In this document: piece by piece, positions 35,181 to 47,552 of the stretch
How positions within the stretch are numbered: position 1 is the first letter of the stretch
Layout of the letters: each line of letters opens with the position of its first letter
Assembly: GCA_903813345.2 (NCBI GenBank)
Contig: CAIIXF020000006.1
Span: forward strand, 13,770,348 to 13,834,347
Origin: Owenia fusiformis
Taxonomy: Eukaryota > Annelida > Polychaeta > Sabellida > Oweniidae
Direction: 5' to 3'
Length of the DNA: 64,000 nt
Made by a program: the position numbers and the translations under genes
The notes under the pieces: generated by a model
What the model saw: only the letters and a program-made list of their open reading frames with translations
Database searches by the model: none
Told to the model about the DNA's origin: nothing

Positions 35181-36492
35181 TCCCACCGAACGAAGTTCGT
35201 GAGGGATATAGGAAAGCCGTCCGTCCGTCCGTCCGTTCGTCCGTCCGTCCGTCTGTTTGTCCGGGCGATAACTCAAATACCGTTTCACGGATTTGATTCA
35301 AATTTTATAGGCTTATTCCTTATGAGTGTAGGACCTCTGCTCGAGAAGGAATTTTCAATATGGCCGCTCAATTCAAAATGGCCGCCATTTTTCGTAAAAA
35401 ATGTAATCGTTGATAACTCAAATACAAGTTGACAGATTTGGTTCAAATTTTATATGCTGATGCCTAGGGACAAAGGAGTTTCGCACAAAAAGAGATTTTC
35501 AAGATGGCCGCTTAATTTCAAAATGGCGGCCATTTTTCGTAAAAATATGTAATCTTTGATAACTCAAATACCAGTGGACGGATTTGGTTCAAATTTTATA
35601 TGATGATGCTTAGGGACACAGTAGCTATGTTCGACAAAACATTTTCAAGATTGCCGCTTAATTTCAAAATGGCGGCAATTTTTTGTAAAAAACATAATCT
35701 TTGATAACTCAAATACCATTGAACAGATTTGGTTGAAATTTTATATGATTATGCCTAGGGACACAGTAGCTCTGTTCAAGAAATAAGATTCAAGATGACG
35801 GCTGAATTTCAAGATGGCGGCCCATATTTGTAAAAAACGTAATCTTTGATACCTGTAACTCATATACCAGTGAACGGATTTGGTTCAAATTTTATATGCT
35901 GATGCCTAGGGACAAAGGAGTTTCGCTCAAAAAGAGATTTTCAAGATGGCCGCTTAATTTCAAAATGGCGGCCATTTTTCGTAAAAATATGTAATCTTTG
36001 ATAACTCAAATACCAGTGAACGGATTTGGTTCAAATTTTATACGATGATGCTTAGGGACACAGTAGCTATGTTCGACAAAACATTTTCAAGATGGCCGCT
36101 TAATTTCGAAATGGCGGCAATCTTTCGTAAAAAACGTAATCTTTGATAACTCAAATACCAGTGAACGGATTTGATTGAAATTTCATATGATTATGCCTAG
36201 GGACACAGTAGCTCTGTTCAAGAAATAATTTTCAAGATGGTGGCTGAATTTCAAGATGGCGGCCCACATTCGTAAAAAACGTAATCTTTGATAACTCAAA
36301 GACCAGTGAACGGATTTAGTTCAAATTTTATATGATGATGCCTAGTTCACAATGGTATAAACTAACTTTGTGCCAAATTTCATGCTTCTATCACAAAGTG
36401 CACAAACATTTCAACATTTATACTAGCTATAATAAGCATAATATGTTTTGTTCGGTGGGATTTGCTACTCCGTGGAGTTGCTGTTTTTCTAG
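35181..36492 (+). mobile_element. Family B Helitron/Helentron-like element with 442-bp higher-order repeat
   Basis: Starts TCCCACCGAACGAAGTTCGT, has a (GTCC)n-type microsatellite at about 35218-35265, and ends with GTTCGGTGGGA, then ACTCCGTGGAGT and a final CTAG at 36489-36492. CCCACCGAAC and GTTCGGTGGG are inverted. The core is about eight repeats of a roughly 147-bp unit beginning GATAACTCAAATACCAGTG. Three unit variants occur in the same order twice, 442 bp apart (landmarks at 35471/35913 and 35621/36063), so a trimer was duplicated. A microsatellite near the 5' end, a core tandem array and a 3' hairpin are features of Pearl/HINE elements. No helicase. Confidence 0.75.
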
Positions 36493-37539
36493 TTTTGCAA
36501 CATTTAGCCCTTGATACCTCACCCCCCTCCTCCATATGTGTTCAGCAATGACGGTCTCCTAGTTTGACTCAGTTTTAATGCTATTTGTCTTTTATTGTCT
36601 GTTTCCTTGATAAGATGCCTAAATAAAATCTGTACCATAACATGTATACCCATTGTTTTCCAAACTTATCATAGTATAAAATATTTTTCTCATACCATGG
36701 GAAAGCAAGATTACTTTCATTTGATACATAATATAAACTGTTAAGGGCTTATATATTGATTGTGAAGAATACTAAACGAGAGATAAAAGGTAAATACACG
36801 CTGAAATTGGTGATAAAAATGTGATAAAGTTCTGGTCAAATGGGGCGGTCGTCGTATAATCAGAGAATAAATCGTATTTCATTTGGCATTAGCACAGAAT
36901 AGTTGGAATTTATGAGTTGAGTTGTAGCAGAATAAACATATACATCAGACACATAATTCACCATGAACATTTTTTGTGAAATTGACCAAAGGGCATTTCA
37001 GAAAATAGAATCAGAACATTGTTTCATTATGTAAATATCTGAATAAAATGTGATGGTTTTATATGTCTGGGTGTTGAGAACTTTAAGTGATGAGAGTTTT
37101 GAAAATATTAAATAAGACTAAAACTGAATAAAATAATGAAAATAATATCATACACTTAAACACCTCTTTCAATGAACACCTGTAAACACTTTATTTAACA
37201 CCTGAATGGACACCATATCTCCTGATTCATTTTACTAAATGCTGTAAATTTAAATACTGTATGGTTCATTACTTCCCAAACATTCAAATAATTCATTTAT
37301 TAGATAAGTTTTTCAGATGATGAAAATCCTGTTTGAGTCCCGTCTCATCTTATTATATCATTGCATGATTAGATTGCATCTGATTGAAACTAGCCTAATA
37401 GACATAGGAACATTTACCTTTCTATCAAAGAAATTTATTAATAATAAGCCCTAAAGCTTATTACCCAATACCCTGCACTTGTTTCATGAAGCCTTGGATC
37501 CTTCCTTTCTAATGATATATAACTCCTTCCCCTTTGCAG
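36493..37539. other. Unique AT-rich DNA
   Basis: No gene or element recognised. Confidence 0.5.
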
Positions 37540-37654
37540 GACAGGAAGCCATTCCCTGACAAAAGTGTTATTTCATCACGAACTTGACACAGAGAATAAT
37601 ATGAATTCTGAGCAAGAATTTAGACATCTGGAGATGCTAACTCTACAAATATAA
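37540..37654 (+). other. Candidate terminal coding exon
   Basis: A strong acceptor, ATATAACTCCTTCCCCTTTGCAG, precedes a frame open for 37 codons after one leading base. It begins TGSHSLTKVLFHHELDTENN and stops at TAA 37652-37654. A second frame also runs 15 codons. A possible polyadenylation hexamer AATAAA lies at about 38095. No domain recognised. Confidence 0.25.
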
Positions 37655-38797
37655 AATGCCGAAAATAAGCGAAAGCAACATGGAAATATTTGAGAAAAAA
37701 TTTGAATATGTTATGTCTTCAAAAAACATTATAGAAAGATATCATTAGCCCTAAAGTGCTCATATTCCAAAAAACTCTATCATCTCAGTATAACCTGAAG
37801 ACAAAATTGCATAGCAATTATATTCACTATTTAAACTAAGGAAAAAAGAGTAATTAGATGGAAAAAAGTAGATAGGTATTACTGTGTATTCCAAATTGTA
37901 TAGAAATGTCAGAAATTGGACAAATCATCAAGATTTCATAGAGAAAAAGAGAGGAATAGCATGATCTGAGTGAAACTTTATGCATGGAAATCACATGACA
38001 TAATTACCTCACTCAGGAAAGAAACTACTGACAGGGAAAATCCTAGAGAAGACCTAAATTAATGATCATGAATATAAAATAATTGACACGCCTTAATAAA
38101 CAATTAGTGTTTCGTCGGACTTTAAAGTGAGGAAAATTGGAAAATAACCTTCGTTGCACTACCTTTGTTGTTAAGGTGATAATATTGGATATTATTGAGT
38201 GGGAAAAAGTAAAAGATACTGGAAAATTCACAGATGTTATAGCAAAGCTAGCTTCAAGTTGTACATATAATAGATATGATGTGTGAAATGTGACTTGTTT
38301 TTTTCATTTTGGACAATATGGGTGTTGATTTCAATCTCTGCAGTAATGTATTTTCAAATGTAAAATTGACATGTTCCTTCCACCATCAATCATAGACCTA
38401 ATGTATTACAAGTTTGCCATTTGAACTTTGTAAAAAGCATTCTGACCATAATGCCATTTTAAGTGTGGATCTTTTGTCTCAGAAAAGCCTGCGTAAAATA
38501 ATTTGTTGAAATATAATTCCACCCGTAAATACAATCACATTTTACACATACAAAGTTTAGTTATGTTTGTAACTGATACCCTATGTTTGCCCATTCATCA
38601 TTTCATAATCAATATTTTGACTGTTTTATATGAACCGTTGGCACTTTCTAAATGGTAAATCATCAAATTTTCTCATTTATAATCAAAGTTTTCTTGACCT
38701 CGGATCAGAGTGTGACTATATGAAAATTATAACTAACTTAACAACTAATAAAGTGCTATACCTTTTTACAATTAACCAATTATTAAGTATCTAGTGC
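37655..38797. other. Unique AT-rich DNA, nothing recognised
   Basis: The 62-codon minus ORF at 38043-38231 has no recognisable domain. Confidence 0.5.
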
Positions 38798-38806
38798 CAA
38801 TCATGT

Positions 38807-39170
38807 TACCCTTTGCATTCGTTCGACTTCACTTCTTAAAAGAGAGCTCCGTCTTCACTTTTTCAAACTAAAATAAACCTGTGAACTCACCGCGCCAATC
38901 AGTGCTCGTCGGCCAAATTTGACCGACGTTCTATATATGGTCATTCCTTCTGACGTCATCGTTAAGCCCGGAATTGATCAATGACAATTTAGAATTTATT
39001 TTGGCGCGTGGTTTTTCAGGCTTGCTGATTGGTGGAAGAAAGGTCAGCGCGTAGGTCAGAAGTGATTTATTACCCGAACTGTCACCGGCACCCGTCGTGG
39101 GGGCGGGGCTACTAAACTGTAATATGGTTTCTACTAGAGTGTAGTTTAACTAGACTCTGCACGCAGGGTA
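38807..39170 (+). mobile_element. Family A TIR DNA element, copy 2 (full length)
   Basis: 364 bp from TACCCTTTGCATTCGTTCG to CTGCACGCAGGGTA, flanked by perfect 9-bp direct repeats CAATCATGT (38798-38806 and 39171-39179). The interior is GC-richer than the window and carries CCAATC (38895), the CRE octamer TGACGTCA (38951-38958), an inverted CCAAT box CTGATTGG (39025-39032) and a GC box GGGGGCGGGGC (39099-39109). A palindrome of the form GTCGGCC...GACCGAC lies near 38910. No coding capacity. Confidence 0.9.
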
Positions 39171-39179
39171 CAATCATGT

Positions 39180-40076
39180 AAATCTAATGCTAGATATAAA
39201 CATTCTTTGAGAATTTGGAAAATCATGAGATTTTTATATTTGACCAGTTTTGAACATTATTTTCATAAAGCCATAGGTGAAATGAGATCTCTAGTGTTAT
39301 GTACCCAGGTGAGAAAACATCCTATCCAGTACTTTGTTTTTAATTTCTATATCAATTATCTTGAAGAGGCTTATCAAAGGAAGGTGACAACAATTTAATG
39401 AATTATTAATGAATAAGAAAAAGGCGACATCAAAAGATAAACGAAATGAGCTCATTACGTCTTATCTATGTCCTTCCTCAGACTTTACTTGAAGATAATT
39501 AAAGAGCTGAGAGACTTGTTAGAAGTTCTACCCTGTCATGTGGCCTGGTTTGCAATGTTCACTCAGTCACAGACTATGCTTAAATGAAAGGTAGATCATT
39601 CATTTTGTTCATACTTGTTTTCTGTCATCGCAGTAAGCCTCACCTTCGCCACCTCTGTCCTTCTGTGATGCAACAGAAAGAGATGCTTTGAGTATCAAAA
39701 TGTTTTATGCCCATTTTTTTGTCATTTCTTTAAAAAAGAATTACCGTTGAAACAAATACATACTGATTTCATTAAGATCCGTGGCATCAAATTTGAGAGT
39801 AAGCTTAGCAATTGTTCATATAAAGAGGGTGTGTTTACTTAGAAGATGTTTACATGCATTCTCTTACATCAGATAAGTCTTATATGTTCTCAGGCATAGA
39901 ATACTAAAAAGTCAATTAGTCAAAATAACCCGAAACATTCCCTAAGGAGGACATTCTTTTATGTTTTTGTTTGTATCATCTAAATTAGTCTGATACTACA
40001 GGGTGAAGTCAGTAAGATGAGTCTGTATGGTATCTTCTATGATAATCAATAAAATATGTGTTTGTACAGCACATGT
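39180..40076. other. Unique DNA
   Basis: Contains the exon candidate at 39634-39691; otherwise nothing is recognised. Confidence 0.5.
39634..39691 (+). other. Weak candidate terminal exon
   Basis: Acceptor ACTTGTTTTCTGTCATCGCAG is followed, after one base, by 18 open codons (KPHLRHLCPSVMQQKEML) and TGA. The local sequence is richer in C and G than its flanks. No homologue recognised. Confidence 0.2.
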
Positions 40077-40475
40077 TTGGCCTTCAAGTCATCTTTTTAA
40101 TCTTTGACTAATGTCAGCATGTTATTTCACCACCTTATTTTGTCACCCTGTTATTTCATTAACTTGTCATTTTGTCACTCTAATATTTTGTCACCATTTT
40201 ATTTTATATACTACTTGTTTACTCATCTTGTCATTGTCACATTAATATTTTGTTACCCAGTTGTATGATTTTGTCACAGTGTTATTTTGTCACCCAGTTA
40301 TATATCATCAACATGATTTTGTCACAATGTTATTTTGTCACCCAGTTATATATCATCAACATATTTTGTCACATTATTTTGCCACCTAGTTTAATAGTTA
40401 CATGTTATTTATTATAATATTATTGTGTCACCCAGTTATATCATCAACATGTTATTCTGTCACCTTAACAATATA
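40077..40475 (+). repeat. Degenerate ~55-bp tandem repeat
   Basis: Repeated segments of TTATTTTGTCACCCAGTTAT and ATATCATCAACATG at irregular 40-60-base spacing; an eroded minisatellite. Confidence 0.7.
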
Positions 40476-42050
40476 ATGTTCTTCATTAGGCCTCCTCACA
40501 AGTGCTTAATCCTCTGGAAGAATTTTATGTTCATTTTCCCCGGAACTGCATTTGGCTTAAAGGTATAATACCAAGATAATAGAGTGTTATATATTCTTAT
40601 GGTACAATAGGGTTGGTGACTCCCATGATTCATTGCACACCATATTCACATACTGCAATCTAATTGGCTCTGAATGTTCCACGGTTTTTTATGCTTGGTT
40701 TCGGGACCATCTTCCTTTGGATTTGATTTATGCTTTCATGCATTAAATCTTTTTTATGTGATTGTTAAGTCTAATTATGGATGATTATTGAAGGTGTAAA
40801 AGGCGAAGAAAACTGAGAGTATATCACACATTGTACATTTATAGCAAGCGAGCAAAGATATGTCATATTTTATGAGACAATACAGAGTAGTTTATCGAAG
40901 AAGGTTCATGTGTAAATCCAAAGGGCAAACATTTCATTAAGCTAAGTTGCAAAAAGTGTTGTAAGATATCAGTTTGTATCAGAAGTAAAACTATCAATGG
41001 TTAATGCTACAGATATCTCTATTAGTCTTGAGCAAGTCTCTAATCACCTCCACCCCTCCATTTCTTCATTTCATGTCTCTCTATTTATATGTCTCTAGAT
41101 ATGTATACTCCGCAGTGGGTGTGGGGTCTAAATGGCCAATAGCAATAAGATGGCCACCCCAGCATTCCCTCAATCACATAAACTGCAGAGGTCACATATA
41201 TTATGGTAGCCCCATATAGAGACAGAAAGGCTATGACCGCTATATAAATTCAAGGTATGAAGTTCGGAAATCAAACCGGTAAGCAAGTATGAACATAACC
41301 ACCAAACAGGCATCATTGGACTGCCCAATGGCACTTTCAGAATAGATATACACACAGCCGTTGAAACTTTTTCCCGGGAAATTTTTGAACTTTGCAAAAT
41401 TCAATGGGAATTAATAAGATCCCCTAAAACCTACAAAAGATAGGGATATGTGTAAGGACTCCTAGGCCGCCACAGATCCTTTGCAGGCACCACTCTGTAC
41501 CAAAGGTATCTCTTGATATCATGGCGTGGGGATTGTCCACCATTTTCCTAGCCTTAGGGCAAATGTAACTAAGGCATTACTATGTATCTAAATAGGTCTT
41601 TAAATATATACAGTATATCAAATATGTGTGTCAAGCTGTGTGTCTCGAAATATGTGTCTCAACCATAGAATATTGATGAATCTCAGGTAAGGAAGGAAGC
41701 AGGAGATGGGAACAAAATGCTATCAAGTATTTAAGAGCTCTGGACTCTTGCAGAATAAAGTAAATTGATTAATCGTTAGAAATGTATCAATTCTTTATTA
41801 GTGTTTTCAGAAGCAATATAATATAAAAATGATACCTTGAAGAGGGAGAACATCTTTCTAAAGATAATGAATGGCAACCCCTATAAAAGATTCATAATGA
41901 GGATTTATTTTTGATTCATCTTTTATTTTTATGGAACATTAATAAGTGAACAAATCAAAAATCTTTGAGTCATTCATCATGGAAAATAAGATTTAAAATC
42001 CTGTTGTCAATATTGTGTTACACAATATGTTACAAATACTTATTTCTATT
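40476..42050. other. Unique DNA, nothing recognised
   Basis: Overlapping ORFs at 41004-41219 and 41170-41397 lack domains. Confidence 0.5.
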
Positions 42051-43045
42051 GAGATGAATATAAATGTATCTTTCATTGACTCTCTGATGTCACTACAATG
42101 ACATATTAGTCACTAAAAAACTAAAAACTGTAATCTACAAAACTGACCTAAGACTAAACTAACTACTGAATACAAAAATAAAGTTGTTGTAAAATACAAT
42201 TATAATTGCATCATCAAATGTAAAATACAAAAATACAAGATAATTGTAAAATACATATACGACTTGACCAATTTAAATATCAATAATACCTGTACATCTT
42301 TCACAAGTGATATTCCAACACATTTCCGCCAATGTCTTTTACCATGGCAACAAATAAGTGGACTTGTAACATTTTGTAACCATTTCCAATCATTTAAGAA
42401 GTATTGAGATGAATATATATGTATCTTTTATTGACTCTCTGATGTCACTACAATGACATATTAGTCACAAAAAAACTAAAAACTGTAATCTACAAAACTG
42501 ACCTAAGACTAAACTAACTACTGAATACAAAAATAAAGTTGTTGTAAAATACAATTATAATTGCATCATCAAATGTAAAATACAAAAATACAAGATAATT
42601 GTAAAATACATATACGACTTGACCAATTTAAATATCAATAATACCTGTACATCTTTCACAAGTGATATTCCAACACATTTCCGCCAATGTCTTTTACCAT
42701 GGCAACAAATAAGTGGACTTGTAACATTTTGTAACCATTTCCAATCATTTAAGAAGTATTGAGATGATTATATATGTATCTTTTATTGACTCTCTGATGT
42801 CACTACAATGACATGTTAGTCACAAAAAACTAAAAACTGTAATCTACAAAACTGACCTAAGACTAAACTAACTACTGAATACAAAAATAAAGTTGTTGTA
42901 AAATAAAATACAAAAATACAAGATAATTGTAAAATACAGATACGACTTGACCAATTTAAATATCAATAATACCTGTACATCTTTCACAAGTGATATTCCA
43001 ACACATTTCTGCCAATATCTGTTACCATGGTAACAAATAAGTAGC
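42051..43045 (+). repeat. 355-bp tandem triplication
   Basis: Three direct copies begin at 42051, 42406 and 42761, each starting GAGATGA. Copies 1 and 2 are nearly identical by eye. Copy 3 lacks a stretch of about 22 bases around ATTATAATTGCATC and diverges near its end (ATATCTGTTACCATGG). The unit is AT-rich with no ORF. Each copy includes CTCTGATGTCACTACAATGAC and TTTTACCATGGCAACAAATA. It could be a small satellite or a local segmental duplication. Confidence 0.95.
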
Positions 43046-43742
43046 CATTTTTGTAACTGACCCCATGTGCCTCTTTCTCATTTTATTCTATACATTATTG
43101 ATAGTGACTTACTATATATTTTGCTTTTTATAACAGCACAGATGTGGTTATAGCCACCAGTTTTTTTGCTGCAGGCATTGGTGTTCGGTGTTTGTGAAAT
43201 TATATTTATGCTTTTACCATGTATGACCATTTGCAACAACTTATAAGGTGACATTTTACTCATGTTATTAATGCTCTGTTGTTGTCATGGTTTTGTCACC
43301 GTGATTAAATACTATGGATTCATTCATTGCTATTTTGTTATGATAACAGCAAATATATCAATACCAAACTTCCTGAAGAAACATTCAATGTTATTCTCCA
43401 GTATTTTCATAATATGAAGAAGTCAGAAATCAAATTGAAGCTATTGTTGCAATTATACAGACAGAGATATGTTCAAATGAACAACAACTAGTCATTGTCT
43501 TCAAATGAATCTGTCTCATTGAGTCATATTTCACTGAGAATTTTCACTTAAGATAACAATGAAAAGATAACATTCCAAATCAATGTTACCTGCCCAGGAA
43601 ATAACATCGTATCATTGTTATTTTGTTTAATCGTCAGTTTTTAATGGCAAGAAGTAATGAATATCCTTGCTTTTCTGTACAATGAGAATTTAAACGTTCT
43701 ATTCTAAACTCAAGTTCCTTATATTTTCTCCCTTTTGTCCCC
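43046..43742. other. Unique DNA with possible old dispersed repeat
   Basis: A segment at about 43155-43262 (GCATTGGTGTTCGGTGTTTG and AAGGTGACATTTTAC) resembles 1735-1850. Confidence 0.4.
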
Positions 43743-43747
43743 TATTG

Positions 43748-45428
43748 CAGGGCCGTCAGATGGGGGGGGTGCGATGGGCACCCCCCTTTGTCACCCCACA
43801 AAAAAAATTTGAAAAAAAATGTTTTTTTTTGAAAAATATTTTTTTTGTAATTTTTTTTTCATTGACTCATACACTTTGAAAGTACCCATAAAGCACCAAA
43901 TAGCATCTTAAAATTGAAAAATTTTCTAGGGGTATTGGCCACCCCTCACACCCCCCACAAAACAATGGAAAGTTCTTTTATTTTAGTGTTTTGTCTCAGA
44001 CACTTTTAAAGTGCCCAGACATCATCAAATAGCTCCTTGATATAGTTAGTGTTTCTGGGGGACTTGCTCCCCCTCTTGCATCTTGCACTTGCCCCCCCCC
44101 CCCTACTCTGGCGCCCCCCCCCCCTCTGGCGCCCCCCCCCCCCTTGACCCCCCCCCAAAAAAAAATTCTTTAATTGACTCATACACTTTGAAAGTGCCCA
44201 GAAAGCACCAAAAAGCGTCGTAAAATTGTAAAATTTTCTAGGGGGAGTGGGCCACCCCTCACACCCCAAACAAAACAATGAAAAGTTCTAAATTTATTTT
44301 AGTGTTTTGTCTCAGACACTTTTAAATTGCCCAGACATCATCAAATAGCTCGATCCTTGATAAAGTTAATGATTCTGGAAGACTAACACTTACTCGTCCT
44401 CTGGCAGCCCCACTCCACCTCCCCCTCTGGCAGCCCCCCCCCTTAACACCCCAAAAAGTGCCCAGAAAGCACCAAATAGCATCTTAAAATTGTAAAATTT
44501 TCTTGGGAAATAGGCACTTTTAGGCACAGACACTTTTAAAGTGCCCAAACTTCATCGATTAGCACCTTGATATTGTAAATTTTGATATGGGGGACAAACA
44601 CTCTGGCACCCCAGGCCCACCTCCCCCTCTGGCACCCCTCCCCCCTTTGACACCCCCAAAATTTGAAAAAAATTGTGATTGTTTTTCAATGTTTTTATTG
44701 ACTAATACACTTTAAAAGTGCCCAGAAGCACCAAATACCATCTTTAAATTGTAAAATTTTCTAGGAGAGTTAGCCACCCCTCACATCCCCCACAAAACAA
44801 AAGAAAATATTCTGAATTTCATGTATTGTCTCAGACATTTTTTAAGTGCCCAGACATCATCAAATAGCACCTTGATATGGTCAATGTTTCTGGGGGACAA
44901 CCCCTTGCGCCCCTACTGGCACCCCACCCCACTTCACCCTCTCATCCTCTTTGACACCCCTAAAAGAATTTGAAAAAAAAATTCACATTTTTCTTATTGA
45001 CTCATATCGCACAGGCGTACCAGATGGTTGCAAATTCGCTCCAAATACAACCAAATTTCAAAATTTTCCTGGGGGGAGAACCCCCAGACCCCCTAGGCCC
45101 TGAATGCTCAGTTTTTTATTCACTCAACTCTTATTCCCGTGGTGGTGGCGTACTACTTAGAAACTTACACATTGAAAGTGCCCAGAAAGCCCCAAATAGC
45201 ATCTCAAAACTGTAAAATTTTCTAGGGGGAGTGGACCACTCCTCATATCCCCCACAAAACAATTGGAACGTTTGGAAGTTGCATTTGTTAATTCCAAACC
45301 AATATAGGGAGTAACTGACCCCCCCCCCTCTGTCTTACGCGATTTGATTACGCGGCAAAATTTTTTTATATTCTCTTTAGTAAGCTAAAAACCGCACCCC
45401 CCTTGGAGAAAAGTGTCTTACGGGCCTG
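43748..45428 (+). mobile_element. Family D C-rich element with internal ~330-bp repeats
   Basis: Bounded by CAGGGCCGT and ACGGGCCTG, an imperfect 9-bp inverted repeat, with the direct repeat TATTG immediately outside (43743-43747 and 45429-45433). The interior has about four to five degenerate repeats of roughly 300-350 bp. Each holds CTCAGACACTTTTAAAGTGC, CCAGACATCATCAAATAGC, a block of C runs with CTGGCACCCC, CCAGAAAGCACCAAATAGC and AAAATTTTCTAGGGGG. No transposase; the ORF at 44006-44278 is a Gly-rich shadow of C runs. A hAT-like origin is possible. Confidence 0.65.
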
Positions 45429-45433
45429 TATTG

Positions 45434-46330
45434 TGTAATAAAGAGCAAAGGATGATATTTTACACTCAGGAGTCAAATGAAATAGAAAAGTACAGAAATA
45501 ACATTGAAACAAAGAAGTGTCAACAGTGACAGTTTCAAATCAATACTTTTTCCATATAAGTACAAATAGATCATATAAAAAAACATGAAAGGATTACCAA
45601 AGGAATTGTAGCAATGTACAGGTTTTTCAATGATACCATTTTTTCCCTAAAAATTCACAATTGGGTCACTTCTTATATAATATAATATTTAATGTAATTT
45701 ATGATAAAATGCAATTTTAATTGTTTAATGAAATAAACCAGAATTATACCATGATAAAAATGCGATAAATTTAAAGTATAATACATTACAATTATTACAA
45801 TATAATAGGATACAATAAAACACAATACTCAAATACACCTTGTATTGACAGTATAATATTTGAGAGTTAAAGCTCCGTGAATTTAATGTAATATGTCTTA
45901 ATGCAACAATTATTGGAGAATCGCTATAAGTAAATTATCCTAGATTATCGCTATAGAAGATAATCCATTGTACAATTTGTTTAACATTTTATGATCAAAT
46001 ACTCCTCTTATGAAAAATTCCATTTACTTGTGATATTATACATTGATTACAATAGCATAATAGTACTGAAGTATAATATACTATGATATAATATAATATG
46101 ATACAATATGATATGATGCTAAGTAATGTAATGTAATATAATATAATATAAAGCAATACAATAAGCAATATGAATATAAAGCAATATAATATAATACTAT
46201 GTTATGTAATGCAATATAATACGCATGTAATATCATGTGATATTTATTAGACTACTCTTTATGATTAAATATCGAAACAAAACACATATATTGTGTTAAG
46301 AATAACCTTCTCTTCCACATCACACTTCAG
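45434..46330. other. AT-rich DNA with degenerate (ATAAT)n block
   Basis: At about 46060-46225 the sequence is a degenerate ATAATATAATATGATACAAT-type simple repeat. No gene recognised. Confidence 0.6.
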
Positions 46331-46381
46331 AAGAAAGCGAAAAAAGATAATGTCTCAGAAATTAAATCGATCGCAAGCTTG
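46331..46381 (+). other. Candidate 51-nt internal coding exon
   Basis: A strong pyrimidine-rich acceptor CCTTCTCTTCCACATCACACTTCAG precedes it (25 bases; key features are the C/T tract and CAG), and a full-consensus donor TTG|GTAAGT follows. The frame in phase 0 reads KKAKKDNVSEIKSIASL; a second frame is also open. No domain recognised. Among the exon candidates this has the best paired splice signals. Confidence 0.3.
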
Positions 46382-47489
46382 GTAAGTGAAGCATTGAAGT
46401 ACAGATTCCTCACATGAGGCATTTCCAGTGTTTAAACAGAGGACTACTCTTTCTTATTTCACTGTCCTTTATCTAAATTCTGAATGAACTATCTGATTTT
46501 CTTGTGTTTCTTTACAATTTATGGTCTTTACTTCATCGTTGTTATGTATATTTCTTGTTTATTTTGCTTTATACTTCTATATTTTGTGTTTTAAAAGTAT
46601 AGCGTCTATGGGATTATAAACGCAGGCTGCACTAGTTTAATACATGGCTTCGTTTAATGAACAGATATTTCCAGCGGTAATGTCCATTTGCGCTAAGTAA
46701 TTTCGTTCGGTCTCTGTAATTAAAAACAAGACGTTCCTTTGCAAGGATTTTAGCGATTTCATCTCATTGTGTATTGCAATGGGAAGTTGATAGAAAAATC
46801 AATTCTGGTTCTATTAGTGTTTTGCTCCATGGGTGATCACAGGTCTTTTGAATAGAATTGGATCTCTCTGAGAAAAGCTCATGGTTCTCTACTAAATACA
46901 GTGTAATGTAGAGAAGACAGAGAGAAATCTAAATGGGATCTGAAAATGCATCCTTCAAAAGATAGCTTAGGATTGTATAATCAAAATGAGGATTCTGTTT
47001 TGGAAAGTAAGCATTCGGTTCTCCCAGACTGTGATGGTATCTTTTGCACAGACATCCTTTGGGATCAAACTGTCTTTCTAGCTGAAGTCTTTGTAACTAA
47101 ATTAAAAGTTTTTGTAACTTAAGTCTTCGTAACTTGAGTACTTTTTAATGGAAATGCCACAAAAGTAATGATGGAATGGAGAGGAACTAGATGAAGGGTA
47201 AATGAGTGACAATTAAAATGATTGCATAAGACTACATGAATATTACTTGTTGAGTTGATTCGTATATGGTCTGTGTAGTATTCAGTATTTACCATGAGTA
47301 AAAAATAGTATACATGTAGTAAATACAAATCCCACATAATTATGAATGAAGCAAAAGTCAGTTTCTAAAAATGCAATATTTTGTGCTGGTTGGATTGCTG
47401 TGACCCCATCTTGAGTATAATTTACAATTGGCACCAAAATACCCAATGCACAAAGCAATAAGAGGTTTACAGCAAAAAACGTCACTTAC

Positions 47490-47552
47490 CAAAGCATTGA
47501 ATAAAATATTCCGCAACCTTAATTCCCATTCAGTAATAGAAGATAATATTTT
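47490..47552 (-). other. Candidate 63-nt internal coding exon
   Basis: On the minus strand, acceptor ATGATTGATTCAG (weak pyrimidine tract) and consensus donor TTTG|GTAAGTGA bound 21 open codons, KILSSITEWELRLRNILFNA plus Leu, in phase 0 to phase 0. No family recognised. Confidence 0.2.
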
